Assembly (NCBI RefSeq): GCF_019511345.1
Contig: NZ_JAEUAK010000004.1
Span: forward strand, 434,001-498,000
Length of the DNA: 64,000 nucleotides
DNA from: Rhizobium mesosinicum
Lineage (GTDB): Bacteria; Pseudomonadota; Alphaproteobacteria; Rhizobiales; Rhizobiaceae
Direction: 5' to 3'
Shown here: one piece after another, positions 17,011 through 23,975 of the stretch
Position numbering within the stretch: position 1 is the stretch's first letter
Layout of the letters: every line of letters begins with the position of its first letter
Position numbers and translations under genes: made by a program
The notes under the pieces: generated by a model
What the model was told of the DNA's origin: nothing
Database searches by the model: none
The model's input: only the letters and a program-made list of their open reading frames with translations

Positions 17011-17961
17011 ATGCTGCACTCCAGAAAGCTCCTTTACATCAACGAGATCGCCCGCACCGGCTCGATTAGGAAGGCAGCAGCGCGTCTCAACGTCGCCTCT
17101 TCGGCGATCAACCGGCAGATATTGGCACTCGAAGAGGAAATGGGCGCACCGCTCTTCGAGCGCCTGCCGCGCGGCCTCCGTCTGACGGCCGCGGGCGAAC
17201 TCTGCATCGAGCATATTCGCGAGGTTCTGAAGAATTACGAGCGGCTGGAGGGGCGCATCAGGAGCCTGAAAATGCAGCAGGCCGGCAAGGTGCGGCTGGT
17301 AACGACAGTGGGCCTCGCCGCAGGGCCGTTGCCGGAAATCATCGCTCGCTTCCAGTCGGAGCATCCACGCGTTTTCATCCACCTGCGCAACGATGCCGGC
17401 ACGATGACGGTCAATCCGGTGCTGTCGGGTGAGGTGGATATCGGCCTCGGCTTCAATATCCCGGCCACGCCCGGCATCCGCACGCTCGGCAATTTCGATA
17501 TCCCGATCGGCGTCATCCTGCCGCCCGGCCATCCCCTGATCGGACCCGGACCGATCAGCCTTGCCGATGTCGTGCAGGAGCGGCTGGTGCTTGCGCAGCA
17601 GGGTACCAGCCTGCGTGAGGTCATCAACCTCGCAATGGCCAGGCTCGATATTCCTGTCGAGCCGGTTCTGGAGACTAACGCTTCGGAAATGCTGAAGAAA
17701 CTGGTGAAATGCGGGGCAGGGCTATCCATGCTGAACCCGCTCGATGTCATCACCGAATGCCGCCAGGGCGAACTGGTGTTCCGCCCGATTGCCGAGCCGC
17801 ACAGCCGCCATCAGCCGATGAAACTCTTCGCCCGCGCCCGTGCGCCGCTCGATTCAGCGTCCAGCCTCTTCGTCGAATACTTGCTGGCCGAGCTTGCCGG
17901 CCTCGTGCAGGAACTTCAAGCCAAGGGACACATCCCGCTTGAACGGCCTGTCGTTGCATAG
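17011..17961 (+). CDS. LysR-family transcriptional regulator
   Basis: A 316-residue LysR regulator. The winged helix-turn-helix spans about residues 3-60 (TGSIRKAAARLNVASSAINRQILALEEEMGAPLFER), followed by the two-lobed co-inducer domain (VRLVTTVGLAAGPLPEII onward). The ATG at 17011 has GAGG upstream. It is divergent from the ABC/deaminase operon and abuts, stop to stop with no gap, the creatininase-family gene. It is the likely regulator of the catabolic block; the inducer is presumably the imported compound or a product. Confidence 0.9.
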   Translation: MLHSRKLLYINEIARTGSIRKAAARLNVASSAINRQILALEEEMGAPLFERLPRGLRLTAAGELCIEHIREVLKNYERLEGRIRSLKMQQAGKVRLVTTVGLAAGPLPEIIARFQSEHPRVFIHLRNDAGTMTVNPVLSGEVDIGLGFNIPATPGIRTLGNFDIPIGVILPPGHPLIGPGPISLADVVQERLVLAQQGTSLREVINLAMARLDIPVEPVLETNASEMLKKLVKCGAGLSMLNPLDVITECRQGELVFRPIAEPHSRHQPMKLFARARAPLDSASSLFVEYLLAELAGLVQELQAKGHIPLERPVVA

Positions 17962-18759
17962 TTACTGCGAATAGAGGTTGGAGAGCGGATAGCGCTTGAG
18001 GTCGTAGAGCAGCTCTATGAAGCCCTTCACCTGGTGGCGACAGATCGCTTCGCCCTTTTCGGCTGTGCCCTTCGAGGCATCGCCGACCACGCCATTGGGA
18101 TTGAGATCGTGAGCGATCCAGGCCAGCGAATGCGGCGGCAGCGGCTGGATATAGCGCGATTGCTCGCGCATCCATTCGGCCTTTGATGTGAAATTCACAG
18201 CCTTTTCCATCCGCACCAGATCCGGCCGGAAATGCAGCATTAGCGATGTCTCCACTTCGCCGCCATGAATGCCGTAACGCGTTTCGTGCTCGCTGATCAT
18301 GCCATCGGGATTGCCGAACCGGCCCCATTGCGTGGAGACGACAGCCATCTGGTAGCGGACCCTGAGCTCACGGGCGACGATGCTCATGATATCGACATTG
18401 CCGCCATGCGAATTGACGATGACGAGCTTACGCAGGCCGGCTTCGGCCACCTTCGCGCCGATCGCCGTCCAGACGGGGATCAGCAGTTCGGCACTGAGGG
18501 AAAGCGTGCCTGGACCGTAGACATGCTCATTGGCCTTGCCGATTTCCTGCGTCGGCAGAACGAGGATATCGAGGTCGTTGGGTCGTTGCCGGCGCAGTTC
18601 TGCCAGCATGCCGTTGGCGATCGCCACATCGGTTGCGACGGGCAGATGCGGACCGTGTTGTTCCGTCGAGGCGATCGGCAGGATGGCGATGGTAGTTTCG
18701 GCAGAGAGAGCGGCAAAATCATAAGTGTTCAGTTCATTCCAGTAGAATGGTATCGCCAT
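17962..18759 (-). CDS. Creatininase-family amidohydrolase
   Basis: A 265-residue metal-dependent hydrolase of the creatininase superfamily. The binuclear metal residues are visible in STEQHGPHLPVATD (about 32-45), the central NSHGGN (about 116-121) and HGGEVETS (about 165-172). Members open cyclic amides or formamides: creatininase, the FAPy deformylase ArfB, MftE and others. It lies beyond the LysR gene in the opposite orientation, with adjoining stops, so it has a promoter of its own. The neighbourhood suggests it opens or deformylates an intermediate of the same pathway as the deaminase; this is inference. Confidence 0.85.
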   Translation of the reverse strand: MAIPFYWNELNTYDFAALSAETTIAILPIASTEQHGPHLPVATDVAIANGMLAELRRQRPNDLDILVLPTQEIGKANEHVYGPGTLSLSAELLIPVWTAIGAKVAEAGLRKLVIVNSHGGNVDIMSIVARELRVRYQMAVVSTQWGRFGNPDGMISEHETRYGIHGGEVETSLMLHFRPDLVRMEKAVNFTSKAEWMREQSRYIQPLPPHSLAWIAHDLNPNGVVGDASKGTAEKGEAICRHQVKGFIELLYDLKRYPLSNLYSQ

Positions 18760-19035
18760 CGCCGCTTCCCTCTTTGCTAATTCTCGTCAGTGAGTAGGGA
18801 ATAATGCGGCATGCGAAAAGCATCGATTTGCGCGCGCGCCGCTGCCTTTTTGAGCGCATCATATCTTAGCGTGATGTCACGCCATCGTTGCCTGCGGGAA
18901 ATAATATTCCGCCTCCGCCCTTTTCGCGGAAGGCTTTGATTTGACCGTGCTCGGTACAAGTCTGTAGATAGTCGCCAGCATGCGGGCACGTCTGAAAGTG
19001 TTCAAGATAAACGATTGGCAACAGGAGGGCCGACC

Positions 19036-19695
19036 ATGAGCTTGCGTATCAACGATATTGCTCCCGATTTCACCGCCGACACCACCCAGGGTCCCATCCA
19101 GTTCCATGACTGGATCGGCAACGGCTGGGCCGTTCTCTTCTCGCATCCGAAGAACTTCACGCCAGTCTGCACGACCGAGCTTGGCACCATGGCTGGCCTC
19201 GAAGGCGAGTTCAAGAAGCGCGGCGTCAAGATCATCGGCATTTCCGTCGATCCGGTCGAAAGCCACGTCAAATGGAAAAACGATATCAGGACGGCGACCG
19301 GCTTCGATGTCGAATATCCGCTGATCGGCGACAAGGACCTCAAGGTCGCCAAGCTCTACGACATGCTGCCGGCCGGCGCCGGCGAAAGCTCCGAAGGCCG
19401 TACGCCCGCCGATAACGCGACCGTGCGTTCGGTCTTCGTCATCGGCCCGGATAAGAAGATCAAGCTGATCCTGACCTACCCGATGACGACGGGCCGCAAT
19501 TTCAACGAGATCCTGCGCGCCATCGATTCTATCCAGCTCACCGCCAAGCACCAGGTCGCGACGCCGGCCAACTGGAACCAAGGCGACGACGTCATCATCA
19601 CGGCTGCGGTCTCCAATGAAGACGCGATCGCCCGCTTCGGCTCCTTCGACACGGTTCTGCCTTATCTGAGAAAAACCAAGCAGCCGTCTGCTTGA
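19036..19695 (+). CDS. 1-Cys peroxiredoxin (Prx6 type)
   Basis: A 219-residue peroxiredoxin that reduces hydrogen peroxide, organic peroxides or peroxynitrite. The peroxidatic Cys45 sits in NFTPVCTTELG. No resolving cysteine is visible, and the long C-terminal region (NRxxDSIQL...ATPANW) marks the Prx6 group. The ATG at 19036 has a strong AGGAGGG site; an in-frame ATG seven codons earlier is less likely. It stands alone, with its own terminator 27 bp downstream. Confidence 0.93.
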   Translation: MSLRINDIAPDFTADTTQGPIQFHDWIGNGWAVLFSHPKNFTPVCTTELGTMAGLEGEFKKRGVKIIGISVDPVESHVKWKNDIRTATGFDVEYPLIGDKDLKVAKLYDMLPAGAGESSEGRTPADNATVRSVFVIGPDKKIKLILTYPMTTGRNFNEILRAIDSIQLTAKHQVATPANWNQGDDVIITAAVSNEDAIARFGSFDTVLPYLRKTKQPSA

Positions 19696-19721
19696 TCTGC
19701 GCCGGCGTGGCGAGCGATTCA

Positions 19722-19755
19722 AAAGACGCTCCGGTCGCCGGGGCGTCTTTCTTTT
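19722..19755 (+). terminator. Intrinsic terminator of the peroxiredoxin gene
   Basis: Thirteen-base stem AAAGACGCTCCGG/CCGGGGCGTCTTT (19722-19734 with 19738-19750, one T-G wobble), 3-base loop, then CTTTT. Confidence 0.85.
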
Positions 19756-19778
19756 CTAGCTTGCGGAACACGTCTAAT

Positions 19779-20072
19779 TTACGCAGGCCGCTTTCGGCGA
19801 TGCCACCAAACTGCAGCGCGGCGGCGCCATCTGCGCGCAACCGCCATATCGTGGGAAAGGACAAGGAAGCCGAGCGGAAGCATCCAGAAGCCGAGGATTG
19901 GCAGAAAGCCGAGAATGCCACCAAAGATCAGCAATGCGCCGGTTGTCATTCTTGCGATGCGAGAGCGCGGCATTGGGATCCGCAACGAGCCAAGAACTAG
20001 CTTGCCGTCCTTGTGATCAATACCGAAACGCTTTTCTTCGGCCTTATTCGGTCTATTTTTCTTTTCAGTCAT
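19779..20072 (-). CDS. Small two-helix inner-membrane protein (PGPGW-like)
   Basis: A 97-residue protein with a charged N-terminus (MTEKKNRPNKAEEKRFG), a hydrophobic hairpin at about 46-80 (GALLIFGGILGFLPILGFWMLPLGFLVLS), and an Arg/Trp-rich C-terminus on the cytoplasmic side. The helix-turn-helix with Gly-Pro turns and the basic tail resemble the PGPGW putative transmembrane family, although the exact PGPG motif is missing. Function unknown. The ATG at 20072 precedes the conserved-looking part, and its ribosome site is weak. It lies beside tRNA-Asn on the opposite strand. Confidence 0.65.
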   Translation of the reverse strand: MTEKKNRPNKAEEKRFGIDHKDGKLVLGSLRIPMPRSRIARMTTGALLIFGGILGFLPILGFWMLPLGFLVLSHDMAVARRWRRRAAVWWHRRKRPA

Positions 20073-20190
20073 CCACAAGAGATGGGCGCAAGCGACGCAA
20101 ATACAAGCTGATTTCATTTTTTTGAAAAAACCGCTTGGCAAATCGGGAAAGCATTTGTATTACCCCGCTCACGCCGCGGCCAAGCGGTGA

Positions 20191-20265
20191 TCCCTGGTAG
20201 CTCAGCGGTAGAGCATTCGACTGTTAATCGACAGGTCGCCGGTTCGAATCCGGCCCGGGGAGCCA
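20191..20265 (+). tRNA. tRNA-Asn (GTT)
   Basis: A 75-nt cloverleaf with encoded CCA. The acceptor is TCCCTGG paired with CCGGGGA, the anticodon loop is CTGTTAA (anticodon GTT), and the T loop is GGTTCGAATCC. The 3' end is at the junction with a gene-poor interval. Confidence 0.97.
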
Positions 20266-20779
20266 GTTTTAGAGAAGCGCCTGTTTTCGTTGAGAATTCC
20301 GAAGCAGGCGCTTTCTTCTCCACTTCTGAAACGCGTTTTCTCCGATTCGACGCCGGTGGATAACCATACTGGCGAAGCGATTTGCGCCGAGCTGGTAGCT
20401 CGGTGGACGCGCTCGCGGTTGCATGGTGATTGAGTTATGCCCCGGCCATTCTGTTACAGGAGCCGCACTTTCCTCCAGCGAAATAGTCGGCGGACATGTC
20501 CTCACGCCTCTTTCGCACTTGAGGAAGCCGAGCATCGAGGCGGCAAGTCGCTGGATCTGCCGTGGGCTCTGCTCGCCTCCTTCATCCGCAACGCACGCTC
20601 TCCGCCATTTGATCCGCACTGGAAGCCGGCGTCGAATTCTTTGAAGACCAGCGCGGTGATGGCTAGTGAAGCTGCGCGATCGGCAAAGTCACGACAGTCA
20701 CGACACCTCCCTCAGCTAAGGGGGAACTAATAAGTCCGAAGCTGGTTACCTCAGACACTCGTCTCTAGCGGAGGCTACG
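20266..20779. other. Gene-poor interval after tRNA-Asn
   Basis: No convincing intact gene. Short open frames on both strands lack ribosome sites and family resemblance. The only recognisable item is a decayed XRE-regulator-like fragment near 20583-20666. No copy of the tRNA-Asn 3' end that would mark an attachment site was found by eye. Confidence 0.5.
20583..20666 (+). pseudogene. Decayed 3' fragment of an XRE-type regulator gene
   Basis: In one frame the region reads RTLSAI, a stop (TGA at 20610-20612), then SALEAGVEFFEDQRGDG and a second stop at 20664-20666. Rhizobial XRE-type regulators commonly end with an AIRxALEAAGVEFI(D/E)ENGDGPG stretch, and this looks like that end with a nonsense codon and a truncated tail. 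No intact helix-turn-helix is seen upstream. The match is short and made from memory, so the call is tentative. Confidence 0.35.
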
Positions 20780-21007
20780 ATGTGGGCTATCTTGATCGGT
20801 GCCGCTCTTATAATTGGCGGAATGCTTATTTTCTTCTCATCGACGCTTCGTCGAAGATCGACTGATCCGCATCAAATGCCCCAAGGCGGCAGCACGCTGG
20901 AACCACGGCACCAAGGCATCAGGTTTCTCGGAGTATCCCAAAACTGGCAAGCCCTTACCATTATCGCGGTAGGCGCACTTCTTTTGGCTTTTGGTGCGTA
21001 TTCATGA
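20780..21007 (+). CDS. Small membrane protein of unknown function
   Basis: A 75-residue protein with two hydrophobic helices at about 2-22 (AILIGAALIIGGMLIFFS) and 54-73 (ALTIIAVGALLLAFGA). They are joined by a polar, basic loop of about 30 residues. A good GGAGG site lies 8 bases before the ATG at 20780. I do not recognise a family. It is flanked by gene-poor sequence, so it may be an accessory gene. Confidence 0.6.
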   Translation: MWAILIGAALIIGGMLIFFSSTLRRRSTDPHQMPQGGSTLEPRHQGIRFLGVSQNWQALTIIAVGALLLAFGAYS

Positions 21008-21318
21008 CGCTGAACAGCAGTTAAGCGTACCAACTTGCCTCAACAGCTCCCAGCTGCGGCCCACCAAACCGCACACCGCCATACTGACATTGCCAAATCG
21101 ACGTTCTCAATGTGGGCCGCCACCCACAAGATGCCGCAGACATTCCCGGAAACAGGACGTGGGCAAGGGCGCGATAGACGCGAAGCTGGACGAGATCAGC
21201 GGTCTAATACGATATGCGCCGGCGCGGCTAACCCAGGCGAAGTTATAAACCTCGGATTTTTTGCCGTCTTCTTCGCAATTACGTTTGGTACTCTAGGCTC
21301 CGATGGGCCGCAGCACCT
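21008..21318. other. Interval without a confident gene
   Basis: Open frames here are short and poorly started. One plus-strand frame contains AIDAKLDEISGLIRYAPARL near 21170-21230. This recalls the cytoplasmic tail of low-affinity iron permease-like proteins, but it is too short to call and may be a gene relic. Confidence 0.35.
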
Positions 21319-21708
21319 CTATTGAGGTGAAACCGCGGACTTTTCGCCAGAGGTTGGAGCAATCGTTCCCGACTTGGCGATCTCCGACAGGTGAATTGGC
21401 AGCTCGCCATTTTCCTCAAGGGCCGTTGCCGTAATCACGAGTGCGCCGATGAAAAATATCAGCAGCTTCACCGTGTGAGAGCTGAGGCTGGCTTTCTGCC
21501 GCCAGCCGGCCTGGATACGCAAAGGCTCCAGATAATATTTATAGTAAAATTCCGGATCGCTGGTTTCGATGAGGTTGTCGTAGATATGCGGCAGCACCCC
21601 GGCATGCCGGACGGCACGACCGCCGGCGAATTTGGCATGAAGAACCTGGGTCTCCGGATCGTAGGATACAGCGCGGATCCGTTTCGAATTCAAAGGCACC
21701 CAATTCAT
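21319..21708 (-). CDS. KTSC-domain protein with a C-terminal membrane helix
   Basis: A 129-residue protein. Residues about 3-65 (VPLNSKRIRAVSYDPETQVLHAKF..., then a tyrosine-rich end) follow the KTSC domain pattern: a small beta fold, SxxIxxxxYDxxxxxLxxxF, then V..xxYxxL. A single membrane helix follows at about 81-98 (LLIFFIGALVITATAL), and then a short polar tail. The ATG at 21708 has GGAG upstream. KTSC proteins are often found near lysyl-tRNA or phage genes and are of unknown function; a membrane-anchored version is unusual. Confidence 0.6.
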   Translation of the reverse strand: MNWVPLNSKRIRAVSYDPETQVLHAKFAGGRAVRHAGVLPHIYDNLIETSDPEFYYKYYLEPLRIQAGWRQKASLSSHTVKLLIFFIGALVITATALEENGELPIHLSEIAKSGTIAPTSGEKSAVSPQ

Positions 21709-21826
21709 TTCTGCTCCTATCTCTCCCTCCCGGACAGAGGATGGAATGGCGACGCTGGAAGTCAAGTTAAGATTTTTTTTTATATTGTCCTCAACTAATT
21801 TCCGTATGTTCTAATATAATAAAAGT

Positions 21827-21999
21827 CGAGGCGCTGCCGCCGTCATAGATGAGGCTTCTCGGACAAGTATAGGCGAGAGGCTGAAGGCCTGCTGAGTTCT
21901 CCTATTGCGCGATCTGGAGCGCGTGGAGGCCTGCTTGGGCAGCTGTTAGCCTAATTGTTGTTCAAATAGGGCTCGCTTTTTTGGCGGAGCGAGCTTTTT
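21827..21999 (+). ncRNA. Candidate orphan small RNA
   Basis: An AT-rich stretch with a perfect TATAAT at 21815-21820 is followed by about 170 bp of GC-rich sequence that has no reading frame, then a strong terminator (21971-21999). The body can fold into a long stem: AGGCT pairs with AGCCT, and an inner CGCG/CGCG hairpin lies between two AGGCCTGCT copies. No matching -35 box at the ideal spacing is obvious. I cannot assign it to a known family; 6S RNA should be tested. Confidence 0.45.
21971..21999 (+). terminator. Strong intrinsic terminator with no coding gene upstream
   Basis: GCTCGCT (21971-21977), 10-base loop, AGCGAGC (21988-21994), then TTTTT. The nearest plus-strand coding gene ends almost 1 kb upstream, which supports a small transcript ending here. 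Confidence 0.8.
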
Positions 22000-22175
22000 A
22001 TCTTCAGGTGCGAGGGCGGATGCATCGCCGCCTTCCGCAGCTGGATTGACGCTTGTTCTGTACGAAGCAGATGTGGCCAGAGTTTGAAATTGCAGGAAAT
22101 GTTTTTGGAAAGCCCCCTTGCGATTTCCTTACGATCATTCTAAACGCTCGCCACGGCTAGCATGACAGCCTGTGA

Positions 22176-22249
22176 GGCCTCGTGGCGGAGTGGTGACGCA
22201 GAGGACTGCAAATCCTTGTACCCCGGTTCAATTCCGGGCGAGGCCTCCA
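22176..22249 (+). tRNA. tRNA-Cys (GCA)
   Basis: A 74-nt cloverleaf with encoded CCA. The acceptor GGCCTCG pairs with CGAGGCC, the anticodon loop is ACTGCAAAT (anticodon GCA), and the T loop is GGTTCAATTCC. Confidence 0.97.
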
Positions 22250-22318
22250 AACTTTTCACGACATGGAAATCCGATTCGCTTCATAAATGAGGCGGAGCAT
22301 CGGTTCCGCAGTTTCTCA

Positions 22319-22609
22319 TCACCAGATGCGGGAAACCCGGGTGAAATCGAACTGCGCCGGCTTGATGCCGGTCAGTGAATAAAGCGCCCGCAACCCGCCG
22401 TTGCGTAGCCCTGCCAGATAGTCGACATCATCAACAGTCATTTCGTTCTCAATCCTCGCATCGGCGCCGAGCAGCCGCTGCAGCGCCTGAGCCGAGATGC
22501 GTGTGAAATTGCAGATGGCGCCGCTCTTGAATTTCACAAGCAGCAACCGCGCTTCCGGATTGTAATGAAGCGCTTCGATGTCTGGCGATTGGATGGCGAA
22601 TGTTTGCAT
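22319..22609 (-). CDS. Small KTSC-like protein
   Basis: A 96-residue cytosolic protein. The first 40 residues (MQTFAIQSPDIEALHYNPEARLLLVKFKSG...) again follow the KTSC-type pattern of a short beta strand, HYNPEARxLxVxF and a helix. The second half (TVDDVDYLAGLRNGGLRALYSL) is unrelated to known domains. The ribosome site at the ATG (22609) is weak. Together with the gene at 21319-21708, two such proteins flank tRNA-Cys on the minus strand. Function unknown. Confidence 0.55.
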   Translation of the reverse strand: MQTFAIQSPDIEALHYNPEARLLLVKFKSGAICNFTRISAQALQRLLGADARIENEMTVDDVDYLAGLRNGGLRALYSLTGIKPAQFDFTRVSRIW

Positions 22610-22771
22610 GCGGCCAAACTAGCGGAAGCCGCGGCTGGTGCAACAATATGGTTGATATAGAGTTAACAGCGCAATCGATTGTGCCGGCTTGATCCGACTG
22701 GACGCGAAAATCCATTTCTCCGGCGCGCCGAGTAAGTCGCCAGGGAGCTTTTACTGGGAAGTACGATCTGT

Positions 22772-22873
22772 TCAGCTCATCTCGCGGTCCAACAGCCCGC
22801 AGCAGAGTATGCCGACGAGCGCTGCGCCGATGAAAAAGTCGAACAGCGTAAAATATTCCAGAATGGCAGACAT
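22772..22873 (-). CDS. 33-residue membrane microprotein
   Basis: A short frame starting at the ATG at 22873: MSAILEYFTLFDFFIGAALV, then a GILCC segment and a polar end LLDREMS. About 20 residues form one hydrophobic helix with a Cys pair. The ribosome site is exceptionally strong, with GAGGAGGAG ending eight bases before the ATG. Length, helix and site make translation plausible, but there is no homologue I can name. It lies upstream of the Pcm-like gene on the opposite strand. Confidence 0.55.
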   Translation of the reverse strand: MSAILEYFTLFDFFIGAALVGILCCGLLDREMS

Positions 22874-23082
22874 GGCCTGCTCCTCCTCATTTCCTCCGGT
22901 TGGAACAGTATCATGAAATGGCAATTCGCTCCACGCGGAAGTTGCAGCTATTGTTTTTCACCCGTTGCATGGGGGAGGGGTTTCCGGGATTCTTCAAACG
23001 GGTCTCCGGCAAGCCTTGAAAGCATCCGTGCCGGAGATTAAGAGACGGAAGACAGAACCGCTTTCATCGGCGAGAGGATATG

Positions 23083-23745
23083 ATGGATTTCGAAGCAGCA
23101 CGCGTAAAGATGGTCGACAACCAGGTCCGCACGACGGACGTTACCTCGCATTCGGTGCTGACGGCCTTCCTCACGGTCCCGCGCGAGGCATTCGTGCCGG
23201 AGAGGGCGAAGGTTCTGGCTTATATCGACAATGATATCGAAATTGCTCCGGCAACCGCCGGCAATCCGGCCCGTTTCCTCATGGAAGCGTCGCCGCTCGC
23301 CAAGTTGCTGCAACTCGCTGCCGTCACCAAGGATGAGGCCGTTCTCGAAGTCGGCGCCGGTACGGGGTATGCCTCCGCGCTGCTATCGCTGATCGCCGGT
23401 TCCGTCGTGGCGCTCGAATCGGACGAGACCCTTGCTGCAGAAGCCAAGGCAAATCTCGCCGGGTATGCAAATGTGCAGGTGGCAACCGGCCCCCTTGAGA
23501 AGGGCAATGCCGCTGGCGCTCCCTATGATCTGATCTTCATCAACGGTTCGGTGGAAGAGGTTCCCGCGACACTTCTCGGCCAGCTGCGGGATGGCGGTCG
23601 TCTCGTTGCCGTTCAGGGTTATGGCAATGCTGCCCGCGCGAAGGTCTTCGTCAGCGAGCGCGGCGCTGTTTCCGAAAACGTCTTCTTCAATGCTTCGGTC
23701 AAGCCTTTGCCCGGTTTCGCTAAGGCCCGCGAATTTGTATTCTAA
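23083..23745 (+). CDS. Pcm-like protein methyltransferase (upstream of popZ)
   Basis: A 220-residue SAM-dependent methyltransferase of the protein-L-isoaspartate methyltransferase family. Motif I is LEVGAGTGYASALL at about 85-98. The substrate loop usually reading GQTIS is replaced by IAPATAGNPARFLMEASP, so true isoaspartyl repair activity is doubtful. I prefer the ATG at 23083 (five bases from GAGG) to the ATG one codon earlier. It ends in its own terminator. A second Pcm-like gene lies at 45652-46305. Confidence 0.82.
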   Translation: MDFEAARVKMVDNQVRTTDVTSHSVLTAFLTVPREAFVPERAKVLAYIDNDIEIAPATAGNPARFLMEASPLAKLLQLAAVTKDEAVLEVGAGTGYASALLSLIAGSVVALESDETLAAEAKANLAGYANVQVATGPLEKGNAAGAPYDLIFINGSVEEVPATLLGQLRDGGRLVAVQGYGNAARAKVFVSERGAVSENVFFNASVKPLPGFAKAREFVF

Positions 23746-23770
23746 GGCGTTTTCAGTGCTGTTTTTTGAG

Positions 23771-23793
23771 CGGGCGCCATGGGCGCCCGTTTT
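23771..23793 (+). terminator. Intrinsic terminator of the Pcm-like gene
   Basis: Stem CGGGCGCC/GGCGCCCG (23771-23778 with 23782-23789), ATG loop, then TTTT. Confidence 0.85.
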
Positions 23794-23975
23794 AGTTTTC
23801 GGCTGTCTTAAAATCCTTCACAGACTTCGCTTACGCTTGGGTAACAAAACTGTGCATGGCTGCATTTGTTTGATTCGCGCTGATTTTTTTCCCCTTTAGG
23901 GTATTCTAAGGTCATGGTGATTCGGGTGCATGCTCCACGCCATCCGGTCGTTGTTAAGGGATAACGGGGATAGAT

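Noticed and set aside
20423..20730. Overlapping short plus-strand frames after tRNA-Asn
   Set aside because: They share the same DNA in different frames, have no ribosome sites and no convincing relatives; only the XRE-like end is kept as a tentative relic.
20266..22175. Integrated mobile element at tRNA-Asn or tRNA-Cys
   Set aside because: No integrase, transposase or duplicated tRNA 3' end could be seen, so only remnants are reported.
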